Origin: Rhodospirillales bacterium
GTDB taxonomy: Bacteria > Pseudomonadota > Alphaproteobacteria > Rhodospirillales > Magnetovibrionaceae
DNA: 50,879 nucleotides
Direction of reading: 5' to 3'
NCBI GenBank assembly: GCA_024653965.1
Contig: JANLGW010000035.1
Span: forward strand, 1-50,879
Made by a program: the position numbers and the translations under genes
Shown: positions 24,757-36,000 of the stretch, in pieces
How the letters are laid out: every line of letters starts with the position of its first letter
Position numbering within the stretch: the stretch's first letter is position 1
Notes under the pieces: model-generated
What the model was told of the DNA's origin: nothing
The model's database searches: none
Seen by the model: the letters and a program-made list of their open reading frames with translations, nothing else

Positions 24757-25641
24757 ATGGCGGCGAAGAAGGGGGACGAGGGCATGGCGGGAACGCGTCA
24801 ATTAAGAACAAGTCGGAAACAACCTGCTGCGAAACAGCCAGTTGGTAGAAATGCATCCGCGAAAGCAGGTGTTAAACGCCAGGATGCACCTAAAGGAAAA
24901 ATTCCAACAGCTGCAGCGCAACCTAAAAAAGTCACATCTCCGGTGCGTTCCGCTCCAGCGGTGGTCTCTGCTGAGAAAAAGTTGGATAAGTCCAATGCAA
25001 AACGAATGCCTCATCTCTCATCCGCCAAAACTGCCGAAGGTAGAATAGATGCAAACATCACCACCGAGAACGGAAACGGGGTCGTCAGCGATATTCCGTC
25101 GCCAGCCGAAATTCTTGGTCATGTCGGCTGGTTGATGATGCGTTCAAGTGCGCATCGGCATGTTTTTGTTTCCGATTTTGAATGGTTGGTGGTGCCGCCT
25201 ATCACCCTCAAACAATTTCGCATCTATATGAAGGAGCAGACGCCGTTTGCGTTCGCCACCTGGGCGCGTCTGACCGAAGAGGCCGAAGCGCGTCTCACGG
25301 CGGGACATCGTCGCTTGGCACCCGCCGATTGGAACGGGGGAGACCGCCTGTGGCTGGTTGATCTGATTGCGCCCTTTGGGGGCATGGAAGGCATCCTTCG
25401 CGATCTGAGTGAAAAGGTCTTTCCCGGCGTTGCGTTCAAGGCGCTAGTTCCCGGCGAAGGCGGCAAAGGGTTGCGCGTGATGACGGTCGGCGATGTGTCG
25501 TCCGCGCAGCAATCGCGCGGGACGGCACCCAAGCCTCCGGCGGCGAAAGCCCCTGCGCCGCGAAGACCCACCGATGTCGTCCGGCCTACCGGAGCAGCGC
25601 GGTTCAAGGGAAATGGCAAAGGGCTTGGAGGCCTTTCATGA
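24757..25641 (+). CDS. HlyC-family toxin-activating lysine acyltransferase, extended
   Basis: About 294 residues from the ATG at 24757; 24706 and 24784 are alternatives. HlyC-type enzymes move a fatty acyl chain from acyl-ACP to lysines of an RTX protoxin in the cytosol before export. The core (about 118-250) has LGHVGWLMMRSSAHRHVFVS with the catalytic His, FEWLVVPPI, FAFATWARLTEEAEARL, then DWNGGDRLWLVDLIAPFGG with the catalytic Asp. Unusual are a Lys/Ala-rich N-terminal extension of about 100 residues resembling histone tails and a Pro/Ala-rich basic C-terminal tail, both probably disordered. It overlaps the second acyltransferase by 4 bases. Confidence 0.87.
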   Translation: MAAKKGDEGMAGTRQLRTSRKQPAAKQPVGRNASAKAGVKRQDAPKGKIPTAAAQPKKVTSPVRSAPAVVSAEKKLDKSNAKRMPHLSSAKTAEGRIDANITTENGNGVVSDIPSPAEILGHVGWLMMRSSAHRHVFVSDFEWLVVPPITLKQFRIYMKEQTPFAFATWARLTEEAEARLTAGHRRLAPADWNGGDRLWLVDLIAPFGGMEGILRDLSEKVFPGVAFKALVPGEGGKGLRVMTVGDVSSAQQSRGTAPKPPAAKAPAPRRPTDVVRPTGAARFKGNGKGLGGLS

Positions 25642-26099
25642 CGACAGCATCCGCCGTCGTTCAAGACCCTGCCGGGCCGCCCACGCCCGACGCCCGACAG
25701 ATTCTGGCCGATGTGGTGTGGCTGATGATGAGCGCGCCGAATCACAAACATCTGTTTCTCAGCGATCTGGAGTGGCTGGTCGTTCCGCCGATCCTCGCGG
25801 GCCAGTTCCGCGTGTTCAAGCGCGAGGGCGTGCCCGTGGCTTACGCGTCGTGGGCGTTTTTGACCGAAGAAGCCGAACAACGCCTGCTGGCGGGGCACTC
25901 ACGTCTCAAGCTCGAAGATTGGAGCGCGGGGGACCGCGCGTGGCTGATTGATCTAACCGCCCCGTTCGGCGGTGCGGAGGACATCGCGCGAGAACTGAAA
26001 GCCAAGGTATTCGCGGGTTCCGACATCAAGACACTAAAGCCAAGCACCACAGGTGTGGGCGTTGAGGCGATGGTGTTTGGGGGCGAGTGCAATGTATAG
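25638..26099 (+). CDS. HlyC-family toxin-activating lysine acyltransferase
   Basis: 153 residues, close to HlyC (about 170). The core matches the preceding gene: VVWLMMSAPNHKHLFLSDLE with the catalytic His, EWLVVPPI, VAYASWAFLTEEAEQRLLAG, then DWSAGDRAWLIDLTAPFGG with the Asp. The start is supported by GGAGG about 7 bases upstream and a 4-base overlap (ATGA) with the previous stop. Two tandem acyltransferases may act on different lysines, or one may be regulatory. Both precede the giant RTX gene in the same direction. Confidence 0.9.
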   Translation: MTTASAVVQDPAGPPTPDARQILADVVWLMMSAPNHKHLFLSDLEWLVVPPILAGQFRVFKREGVPVAYASWAFLTEEAEQRLLAGHSRLKLEDWSAGDRAWLIDLTAPFGGAEDIARELKAKVFAGSDIKTLKPSTTGVGVEAMVFGGECNV

Positions 26100-26225
26100 C
26101 CCACGGCGTGCAAATAGCTTGTTGTCGATTGCAAGGATGCATGTTGTTTGTGTGGGCGGCTAGGACTGAGAACAGGAACATCTTGCACGCAATATATGGC
26201 ACGGGTTTAAAGAGGCACAGTTGCA

Positions 26226-27083
26226 ATGAGTAAAGTCAGGGGATTGTGGAAGCTATTCGTACTGATCCCGTTAGTAGGGGTTGTAGTAGGGGTTGGTTTG
26301 ATTGCTTTGACGATCGCCGGATGGGAAGTGGCGACGAGCATCGCCCCTGAAAAAACCTGCGAGTATTACCAATCTTTAGTGCGTGACATGGCTGCGCCTG
26401 GGTTTGTGCCGAGCGACGATTGCCCGTGGGTGAAGCGAGGCCAAATCGGTCATTTCACCGTTAACGGTGTGCCCTTCACGATTCCGCGCGACTACCTTTG
26501 GCAAGGTGCGTCAGACTCTGATGGACCCGTATATGGGCTTTACATCATGATGCGCTACCCGGAGATGGAGCCCGCACCGCCATCTCCGTACCATGACTTA
26601 AATGTGATGGTAACAGTGAGGTCAACCTCAAATCATATTGAATGCGTTAAATATAAGAAATGCGGAAGTATCGCAAGAATACGGTACCTGGAGGAAAGCG
26701 GTATAGATCGGTGTGCCAGTACCCTGGACAAATGTGATTTTGCAAAATGGGCGCCATCTAAGGTGGTGGAAATTGCTGGTGAAGGCCTGAAACATTTTAA
26801 AACGCCAACGGGGAATCGCGACATTTTTTTTTCCGGCGATTTGTTAAACCCGGAGTTTTGGTTTGTGTGCGCCCCCCCCCCCCGAAATGAACAAGGTGGT
26901 ATTTCTACATCGTGTGAATCGTCGTTCCAACTGGACGATAAAATATATATCGATTTTGACTTTAGACGCAGGATTCTCGTTGAGCATATACGGGCCGTGC
27001 ATGAGGGCGTCGTTCGAAAGCTTGAAAAGTTCACGCGTACAAATACTGCGGCCATGACTGGCGAATTCGGTTTGGAGAATTAA
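26226..27083 (+). CDS. Membrane-anchored protein of unknown function with a 12-C tract
   Basis: 285 residues. One N-terminal hydrophobic helix (about 11-33, LFVLIPLVGVVVGVGLIALT), then a Cys-rich periplasmic part (at least eight Cys) with VNGVPFTIPRDYLW. No family recognised. A run of 12 Cs (26872-26883) encodes the Pro stretch of CAPPPR, and a run of nine Ts lies about 40 bp before it. Length changes in the C run would shift the frame and remove the last about 65 residues. The giant RTX gene starts one base after the stop, so the pair is probably translationally linked and the protein may assist its secretion or anchoring. Confidence 0.7.
   Translation: MSKVRGLWKLFVLIPLVGVVVGVGLIALTIAGWEVATSIAPEKTCEYYQSLVRDMAAPGFVPSDDCPWVKRGQIGHFTVNGVPFTIPRDYLWQGASDSDGPVYGLYIMMRYPEMEPAPPSPYHDLNVMVTVRSTSNHIECVKYKKCGSIARIRYLEESGIDRCASTLDKCDFAKWAPSKVVEIAGEGLKHFKTPTGNRDIFFSGDLLNPEFWFVCAPPPRNEQGGISTSCESSFQLDDKIYIDFDFRRRILVEHIRAVHEGVVRKLEKFTRTNTAAMTGEFGLEN
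26872..26883. repeat. Homopolymer of 12 Cs inside a coding region
   Basis: Twelve consecutive C residues in the gene upstream of the giant RTX protein. Tracts of this length are typical slipped-strand contingency sites. Confidence 0.9.
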
Positions 27084-27084
27084 A

Positions 27085-30000
27085 ATGCCAGAGATTTATG
27101 ATAAAAATGTAGCTGCAGGTTACCAAAATGAACTTTCGGCATACCTAACCAAATTAAAGGATCCTGCCGCCACAATATCCGCAGCAGATCGGGCAAAAGC
27201 CCTGGCGAATGCCCAGGAATATTACGGCTACTTGGAGCGTTGCGGCATAGAATACGGATCGGCGGGTTATCAGGTTTCCACAAACCAAGGCCTATTTGGA
27301 GAAGCTGCAAACGAGCTCCTTGAATACGGTATCGCAACGGCACATCGAGATTTCAACAGTCTTGAGATCGAAGAGATGCGCCAAAATATTTCCATCGAAT
27401 TGGCCTTTCGGGATGCAGGCTTGAGGGGTAATAGTTCAGATGGCAATATCCCATATAGTGATATTGCCAAATATCATTACCCTGTTTTTGAAGACAATGG
27501 TATCGCCCGTGAATATTGGGGCGGATCATTTTTTGAAGAATTCGTCGGATCTGGTTCGTATATGCTCTACTACAAAGTGGCTGATGGCCACGTTGCTTCC
27601 GGTTCTATCGATTTAGCAACCTACGAATACAAACTTTACAGATATGGCATCCCTGCGATCCTTAATTCTGAGATCAAAAATGGCGTCAACGCTTCAATAG
27701 CATATGACATTTTGAGCGATAGCACTGTCATCGAGCAAATTGCATTGAGCCCGAATCACGAGACCTCCTGGTCGATTATATTGGATATTCGAGATGCGGG
27801 ATTAACGGGCGTATTCAATGAGTTGAAAGTTAATGCATTTACGTGGAATCCTGATGGGTCAGCTACGGCCACCTTGCAGGCAGGCGGGAGCGTTCATGTT
27901 CATCCTGATGGGTTCTGGTATTCCACTGATACAACAGGAACGGCGACATACCATTATTTATCCAACCCAAATGATCCAGCAGGTGGTTCAACAAAAAAGA
28001 CCGCAATAACTTACCCTGATCACAGCGCGACGCTAATCTATTGGGATAATTCAGGGGTACTCTACGATTCCAGCGGAAAAGAAGTGGGTGCCATTTTCGC
28101 CAACGGCATCGTCGCCGGCGTTAACGCCGATGGGTACGATTATTATACGGCCGAAGACGGCTCGACCATCGTGTTTGTCGGCGGCCCGACGGACCGTCAA
28201 ATCTTCACCAATGCCGATGGAACGCAGTATACCGTCGATTTCAATCCGAACGATAATACGTATACCGTTATCGACAAAGTCGGAAACGTTGTCGAAACGG
28301 GAGGCGTTTTAGCCTTCGATGCCACGAAGTTTTATCAGCCCTCGGCCGACAGCGGCGCGCTGCCGCCTTCATCGGTACAAAAAACGCAGGATTACGTCGA
28401 GGTGATCACCCCCGATGGTCGGATAGTGCGCACCGCGACCCATGGATCGTACTTGGTGGGTGGCGCAAGCATTAGTCGTCAGGTTACGCTTCAGGATGGA
28501 ACACAATCGACATTCTATGCCGATGGTACCCAAAAGGTTGATTACGCAACCCCAATTTCGGGTCTGATTTCGTCGGAGACTAAAAACGCCGCCGGATTGG
28601 TTACGGAGCGGACGTTCTCCAGACCCATCGATATGACGCTTTCGCAAGATCGGCTATTGGTCCTTAATTATGTTCCCCAAGCGGCCCTTAGTCTTTCCGG
28701 TCTGCCCGAAATAACCAGCTTTGGAAACTTAGGCGGTGGCAGTTTTGTAATAGAGGGTGGTGGCAAAACCGTTTTCGTTGATGGAAATCCGCACGACATC
28801 TACGCGGGAACGTCGTTTGATGAAAATACGGGCGCCATCACGGTCAACTATTCTAACGGTTCTTCACGCATCACCGGCGGCGATTTTATGATTGAAACGC
28901 GCATTGATCCCGTTACGGGGCAAAGCCTTGCGTATGCCATGCCGATGGACGCCGTGCCCAAAAGTTATTTCAACGATGAAGGGTCCAGCCTTGCAAATTT
29001 GTTGGGTGCATTTTCCATTGATCCGACGAAGACCCAATTGTTTCTGCAGGATCAGAGTATCAATAATCTGGTCTCCGATTGGGATGGTGTTTCGTATAGC
29101 GAACCCACAAAATCGATGACCGTAATGATTGATGACATCACCGTCAGTGCTTCCCAATTGGAGGCTAAGGCAGGCTTGCAAAGCAATGTGAGCACTCTGG
29201 CCGATTTGGTTTGGAGCCAGATCGAGGATTGGGGCAAAGCAATATTCACGTCTGGCCCTCCGATTCCGAAAACGGAATCGAGTGTTTGTTTTGAAGGTGC
29301 AACACCTGTGTTGATGGCGAACGGCAGCGAGAAGCCGATCGCAGAAATTGAAGTTGGCGATTCCGTCATGGCCTTCGATGGTTGCGGGGAACTTGAACCG
29401 CGACGGGTTTCTCATCTTTATCGTCATGAAGATCGTGAGATTGTGGAAATGTTGGGAGGCGGGCCACGGCTTACGCCAATGCACCGCTTTCTAACGGAAA
29501 ATGAAGAATATCAAGCCATCCTTGCGGTCGAACGCGGGGCCAGACTGGTTCGCGGCGATGGTCGCGTTGTTCGATTCGAGGGCCTTAAGCCAGTTGCGGG
29601 CCGTCACGCGGTTTACAACTTTACGGTAGAAGGCCTGCACACCTATGTTGCTGGCGGCTATCGCGTTCATAACAACAAACAGCAGCCAGTGATCCTCGAT
29701 TTGAATGGTAACAACGTCATTGATCTGATCGGGATCGAGGATTCAGAAGCGTTTTTCAATGTCGATGCAGACGCGTTCCGCGAACGGGTTGGGTGGGTGA
29801 AGGGTGGAGACGGAATTCTTGCGCTCGATATCGGCGGCGACGGCGTCATCGACCAGATCAATGAGATTGCCTTTTCCGGCTACCATCCGGCGGCCCGCAC
29901 CGACCTAGAGGGTTTGCGCTTGGCGTTCGATACGGATGGCAATGCCGTGTTTGATCAGGCCGATGCGCGGTGGAATGAATTCCGCATCTGGCAGGACGCC

Positions 30001-33000
30001 AATGAAAACGGCGTATCCGATGCCGGTGAAGTGAAGACCTTGGCGGACTTGGGGATCACCTCTATTGGGTTGCAAGGTGCTGGGCAGCAGGAAGAACGCG
30101 ACGGTAACTTCATTTTTGGTTACGCGCAGTATACGCGCGCCGATGGCACGACGGGCATGGCTGGCGACGTGGCATTGCAGACCGGTGATCTGGGGTTTGC
30201 CTGGGGCACGGATGCCGACGGAAACACTATTTTAACCGACGAAACGGGCCGCAAACAGGCCATTGTTGATTCTGTCTATGGATCGTCCATTGATTTGGCT
30301 GCGACGGGTTTGTCTGTGGTTGTTGGTGGTAACGGTAACGATAGGCTTTTTACCTTCGGTGATGCTGACGTGCGTATGGTTGGCGGCATGGGCCACGATA
30401 TCATCGGTGCTGGTGCTGGTGATGACGTTCTTGTTGGTGGCGCAGGCGCGGACTATCTCATTGGCGGCGCAGGTAATGATGTCTTGAAATTCGATGCCGA
30501 TGACAAGGAAGTCAACGGCGGGGTTGGCTTCGATGTCGGTTATGTGGAAGGCAGTAAAGGCGTTACGCTGGATTTGAATGTCGCGAGCATCGAGGCCGTC
30601 TTTGGTGGCGACGGTCGCGATATTTTGACGTCATCCGGGTTCGGTGCGGAGGTGATGGATGGCGGTGCCGGAAACGACGTTCTGCGTGCGGGGCGGGGCG
30701 ACGATTATCTTTCCGGCGGGACTGGGAATGACCTGCTCGACGGCGGTGAGGGACAAGACATTGCGGGTTATCTGGGCAATGCCGAGGGTTACGATATTTC
30801 TATCGCGGCGGACGGATCGGCTACGGTTACCGATATTGATGTTAGCGACGGCGATACCGGTATTGACCGGCTGTACAACGTCGAACGCATTCAATTCTCC
30901 GATCTGATCGTAAATCTTGGTGGGGAAAATAATAATCCGTTTGCCCGTGCGGACTCATTTCAAATTCTGGGCTCCAACACACTAAACATATTAGCTAGTG
31001 ATTTATTGGATAACGATATCGACTTCGACGGCGATACGTTGAAAATCGCCGCTATCGGCAAAGCCATTGGCGGTACGGCGATATTGGCCGCGGACGGCAC
31101 GGTTTCTTTCGTGGCGGACGAAGGTTTTGTTGGAGAAGCGAGCTTCAGCTATACCGTATCGGATGGTCAGGGTGGTAAAGACGATGCTACGGCGACCATC
31201 GATGTCTTTAAAGCACTGCCAACCGATCCGCTCTTCTCCAAACAGTGGTTTCTGTATCAAATCAACGCCGTCCAGGCTTGGGAGGACTACACCGGCAAGG
31301 GGGTGATTATTGCTGATATCGAGTCTGGTGGCGTTGAATACACCCACTCTGATCTTTCGCCCAATTACAACACATCATTGGACTATGACTATGTAAATGG
31401 AGATGCCGATCCGTTTGTATTTTCTAGTGATGATGGCCATGCAACGGCGGTTATGGGGATTTTTGGTGCCGCCCGAAATGGTATCGGCGGCGTCGGTGTC
31501 GCATATGATGCAACGCTCACAAATTTTCAAGCTTCACTTGGTGCGAGCGGGCTTTCCGCACGCCAGAATATTTATCAAGCAGATGTCGCGAATCTAATTG
31601 GCATATATGCGCAACCCTTTAAAGTAGATTTTAAATCTACAGCATATGCGGGCTGGAACAGCGCGCTGCAAAAGGCGGTCACTTCCGGTCGTGGCGGTCT
31701 TGGGACGGTGATGGCGGTGACGGGTGGAAATCAACGCCACGACGTTGATCATTCCGGTGGTGAGTATTATGAAGCCAGTTCGACAAATTACGATAACTAT
31801 GTCAATTCTCGCTACACCATTGCTGTCGGTGCCGTAAACCCAGGCGATCAATACACGTTCTCGGCCCCTGGTGCCAATATGCTGGTGGCCGCACCGGGAG
31901 AAATCCTCCTGACCACTGATCGCAGTGGTGACGTCGGTTATAACGACGGTTCCAGAGGTATTCCCGACGATTATACGTGGTTTGCCGGTACTTGCGGCGG
32001 CACGCCGGTCGTCTCGGGCGTCTGTGCTTTGATGTTGGAGGCAAACCCGAATTTAGGCTATCGCGATGTTCAGGAAATCTTGGCTTATTCTTCGCGGAAA
32101 AACGATCCCGCGAGTATCGGTTGGGAATTCAATGGCGCGCGAACCTGGAACGGGGGCGGTCTCCAGGTTAGTCACGATTATGGCTACGGCATGGTTGACG
32201 CTTATGCTGCCGTAAGATTGGCTGAATCCTGGACTGCACAGGGCACTGCGGTAAATGAGGTTTCTTCCGCTGCCTCGTCATCGGTTTCTCGAAACATCCC
32301 GGATGGAGGTGCGATCAGCAGCACCGTCTCTATTGCTCAGAACCTGATAATTGATCAGGTCGAAGTGGACCTGAGTATTGACCACAATCACCTGGGCGAT
32401 CTGTACGTGTCGCTGACCTCTCCGGATGGTACGGAAAGTGTATTGATGGATAGGGCTGGGAAGGACCCGGACAATGCGACTGATCTCGGCCTGGGTGCGA
32501 CGTCGCTTCGTTTCACAATGGGCAGCGTACACCACTGGGGTGAAAGCTCTGCTGGAACATGGACGCTGACAGTTAAGGATATGGTATCTGGGAACACCGG
32601 CACCCTTAACAACTGGGCTCTTCGTGTTTATGGAGACGTCAGCACCGGGGACGATACTTTCGTCTACACGAATGACTACGCTTCATTTACTGGCGACGAT
32701 ACTCTGGGCAGAAGGGAGCTCTCAGATACCGGTGGCGTAGATACTATCAATACATCCGTCATTGCCCAAAGTGCCTTTATTGATCTGTCAGGTATGGTGG
32801 CATCGAAAATTGCGGGAAACGATCTTTCGATCACAAGCGGCAGCGTTATCGAGAATGCTTTTTCGGGAGATGGAGATGACATCCTTCTTGGCAACGATAG
32901 CAATAACTGGCTGCGTGGAGGCCGGGGTGACGATGTGCTCGCAGGCGGTGGTGGTGCGGATATTTTGTCCGGTGGCGATGGTGTTGATACCGCTGATTAT

Positions 33001-36000
33001 GCTTCTGCTTCAAGCGGTGTGACTGTCGATCTTGTTACTGGTGGGACGGGCGGGGATGCATCGGGCGATATATACAATAGCATCGAGAATGTAACAGGGA
33101 CCGTTTTTGCAGATACCATTACAGGCGATGCTTCTGAAAACTTGCTTTCTGGCGGAGCTGACGATGATATTTTGTCCGGCGGTGATGGCGACGACCGTCT
33201 AACTGGTGGAGATGGCGCAGACCACCTTTGGGGTGGTTCAGGAAATGATCTTCTGTTCGGCGGTGGCGGTGATGATCGGCTCGATGGTGGTGCGGGTTCT
33301 GGAGATGTGGCGTTCTATATTGGAAATCGTTCGGATCACGTTATTACCACTGAAGGGGCCACAACGACGGTTCAGGGTAGTCATGGACTGGATGTGATCA
33401 CTAACGTGGAGATTCTCCGCTTTGATGATGGGGACGTATATATTGCTGGTGCCAATACAAAACCTAAGGTGCAAGCAGACACATTTTCTATTCAGGAAGA
33501 TGGGACTCTGATCATTGCAGCGGCATCCCTTTTGAGCAACGATAGTGATTCCGATGGAGATGCACTAAAAATTGTTTCAGTAGGAAATCCCATCAATGGT
33601 TCTGTGTATCTAGAGGGTATCAACGTTGTTTTTACCCCGGATGAAAATTTTTCCGGCCAAGCATTATTTGAATATACAGTTGACGATGGAAAAACTGGCC
33701 GTGCCACTGCCCCTGTGACCATCAATATACAAGCAATCAATGATAACCCTGAGGGCGAAAGCAGTATCGTGGTATTGGCTGCTGGTGGTAAGGCATTCGG
33801 GCGTTTATCTGCGAAGGATATCGATAGCAATCTTGCTTCCATCAAATTTGAATTAGAAACGGGACCGGCTCACGGATTAGTTACGGTTAACGCTGACGGT
33901 AGTTATACCTACACACCCGCCCCAGGATTTTTTGGCAGCGATACTTTCGAATTCTCAACAATCGATTCTGCCGGCGGTATTGGAATCGGACAAGTTGATA
34001 TTCAAGTGCGCGGAATGCCGCAATTCGATGAGACTTTTGATGTGAACTCCACTGTTCGCCCGCCGGAAGATGGCGATGCTTCGGTGATGGGACCGGCGAT
34101 CGCGACATTGGCGAATGGGGATTTTGTTATTACGTGGCCGACGATTCTGCCCGATCATGATGGGTCTGAAATTGTTGCACAACGATTTGATCAGAGTGGA
34201 AATCTCGTTGGTGGAGAATTCAGGGTCAATGAATATGAGATTTCCGACCAGACAATGTCGGCAATTGTGGCGTTGGCGGATGGCGGTTTTGTCGTGTCTT
34301 GGGCATCTTGGTACCAGGATTGGGATATGTATGCAGTGGTCGCGCGCCGATTTAACGCTGCAGGTGAGCCCGTTGGTGAAGAGTTTGTCATAAACGAGAA
34401 TATATCTTCTTACCAAGATAGTCCGGCTTTGTCCGCTCTACCGGACGGTGGCTTCGTCGCTGTTTGGGAGTCCTATAATCAGGACGGCAGTCTTGGTGGT
34501 GTCTATGGCCGTCGTTATGACAAAAGCGGTGCTCCATCCTCCTCTGAATTTCAAGTGAATACTTATACGGAAAATTGGCAATACGAACCTGATGTTGTCA
34601 CCTTGTCCGAGGGTAACTTCGTGGTGGTTTGGGATTCCTATGAACAAGACGGAGCATATCACGGCATTTATGGCCAAATGTATGACTATAACGGCTCCGC
34701 CATCGGCCATGAATTCCAGGTGCATACTTGGACAGAATACAGTCAGATGAGGCCTGCCGTAACCGCCATGGCTGATGGTGGGTTTCTGGTTATATGGGAA
34801 GATGGCGACAACAATCCTGCCCCCGGGGGGGGGTGGGACGTTGCCGGCCAACGTTACGACGCACTCGGCCGACCAGTAGGTGGCGAATTCCGAGTAAATT
34901 TTGCGGATTATTGGGGAAATGAAACGCGACCGACAGTTACGACCCTATCCAATGGTGGATTTGTTGTGGTCTGGCAGTCGGAAACCGACGGCATGTTGAG
35001 GGGCCAGACCTTTGATGCCGTGAGCAACCCGACCGATGATCTCTTCACGGTCGATGCTCCGTCAATCGTGCAGAATTGGATGCCATCTATTGCGCCGTTG
35101 GACAATGGTTCATTCGTCGTAACGTGGCAGGCGCCCTTGGTATCAGGCGGAGCCAACGAGATTCATGCCCGGATCGTATCCGGTGCTGGGGCATCAACGA
35201 CCACTGTCATCAATTTCACCGGACGAGACGGCAACGATGCACTGTTTGGTGGCGCGGGAGACGATGTCCTGAACGGTGCTGGAGGGGATGACACCTTATC
35301 GGGCGGTGCCGGTGACGATATGCTTGATGGTGGTGATGGCTCTGATACGGCGGTTTTCTCTGGCAACTTGGATGAATATGACATTACGGTGCGTGATGGG
35401 CAGTTTGTTGTCCGCCACGTTTCGCCATCCGGTTCAGATGACGGCACGATCAGGCTTTCGAATATCGAATTCGCGAAATTCTTGAATGTCACTGTCGATC
35501 TCAGCAGCGGCTTCCTCCCGCCTGAAGTGAAGGATGCGAAGATTGTTGCACCCATTGGCTCGGGTCCTATCGAAGGAAGCATTGATGCTCGCGATCCGGA
35601 TGGCGACGATGCGGCCCTCATATACTCGGTCGGGAACGGTCCTGCGAACGGCACGCTCACCCTGAATGAAGACGGCACATATGTCTATATGCCCGTTCAG
35701 GATTTTCATGGAGAAGACAGCTTCTCCATCAAGGTGAGCGACGAGGCCGGAATCACGCGCTACAGCAAGGTGAGCGTTGATATCGTCCCGACGCACAACC
35801 GCAATACAAGCTTCCAAGTTAATACGGATATGGTGGGAACGAAAGCTGATTGGGGCGATTATCATTATCATCAAAAACCCAAAATTGCGGCATTGGAGAA
35901 CGGTTCCTTTGTTACGGTTTGGGCGAAAAAGGCTCCGGGTAGCGATGATTATGATGTGATGTCCCAACACTTCGATGCGTCGGGACACCCCATCGGAGGG

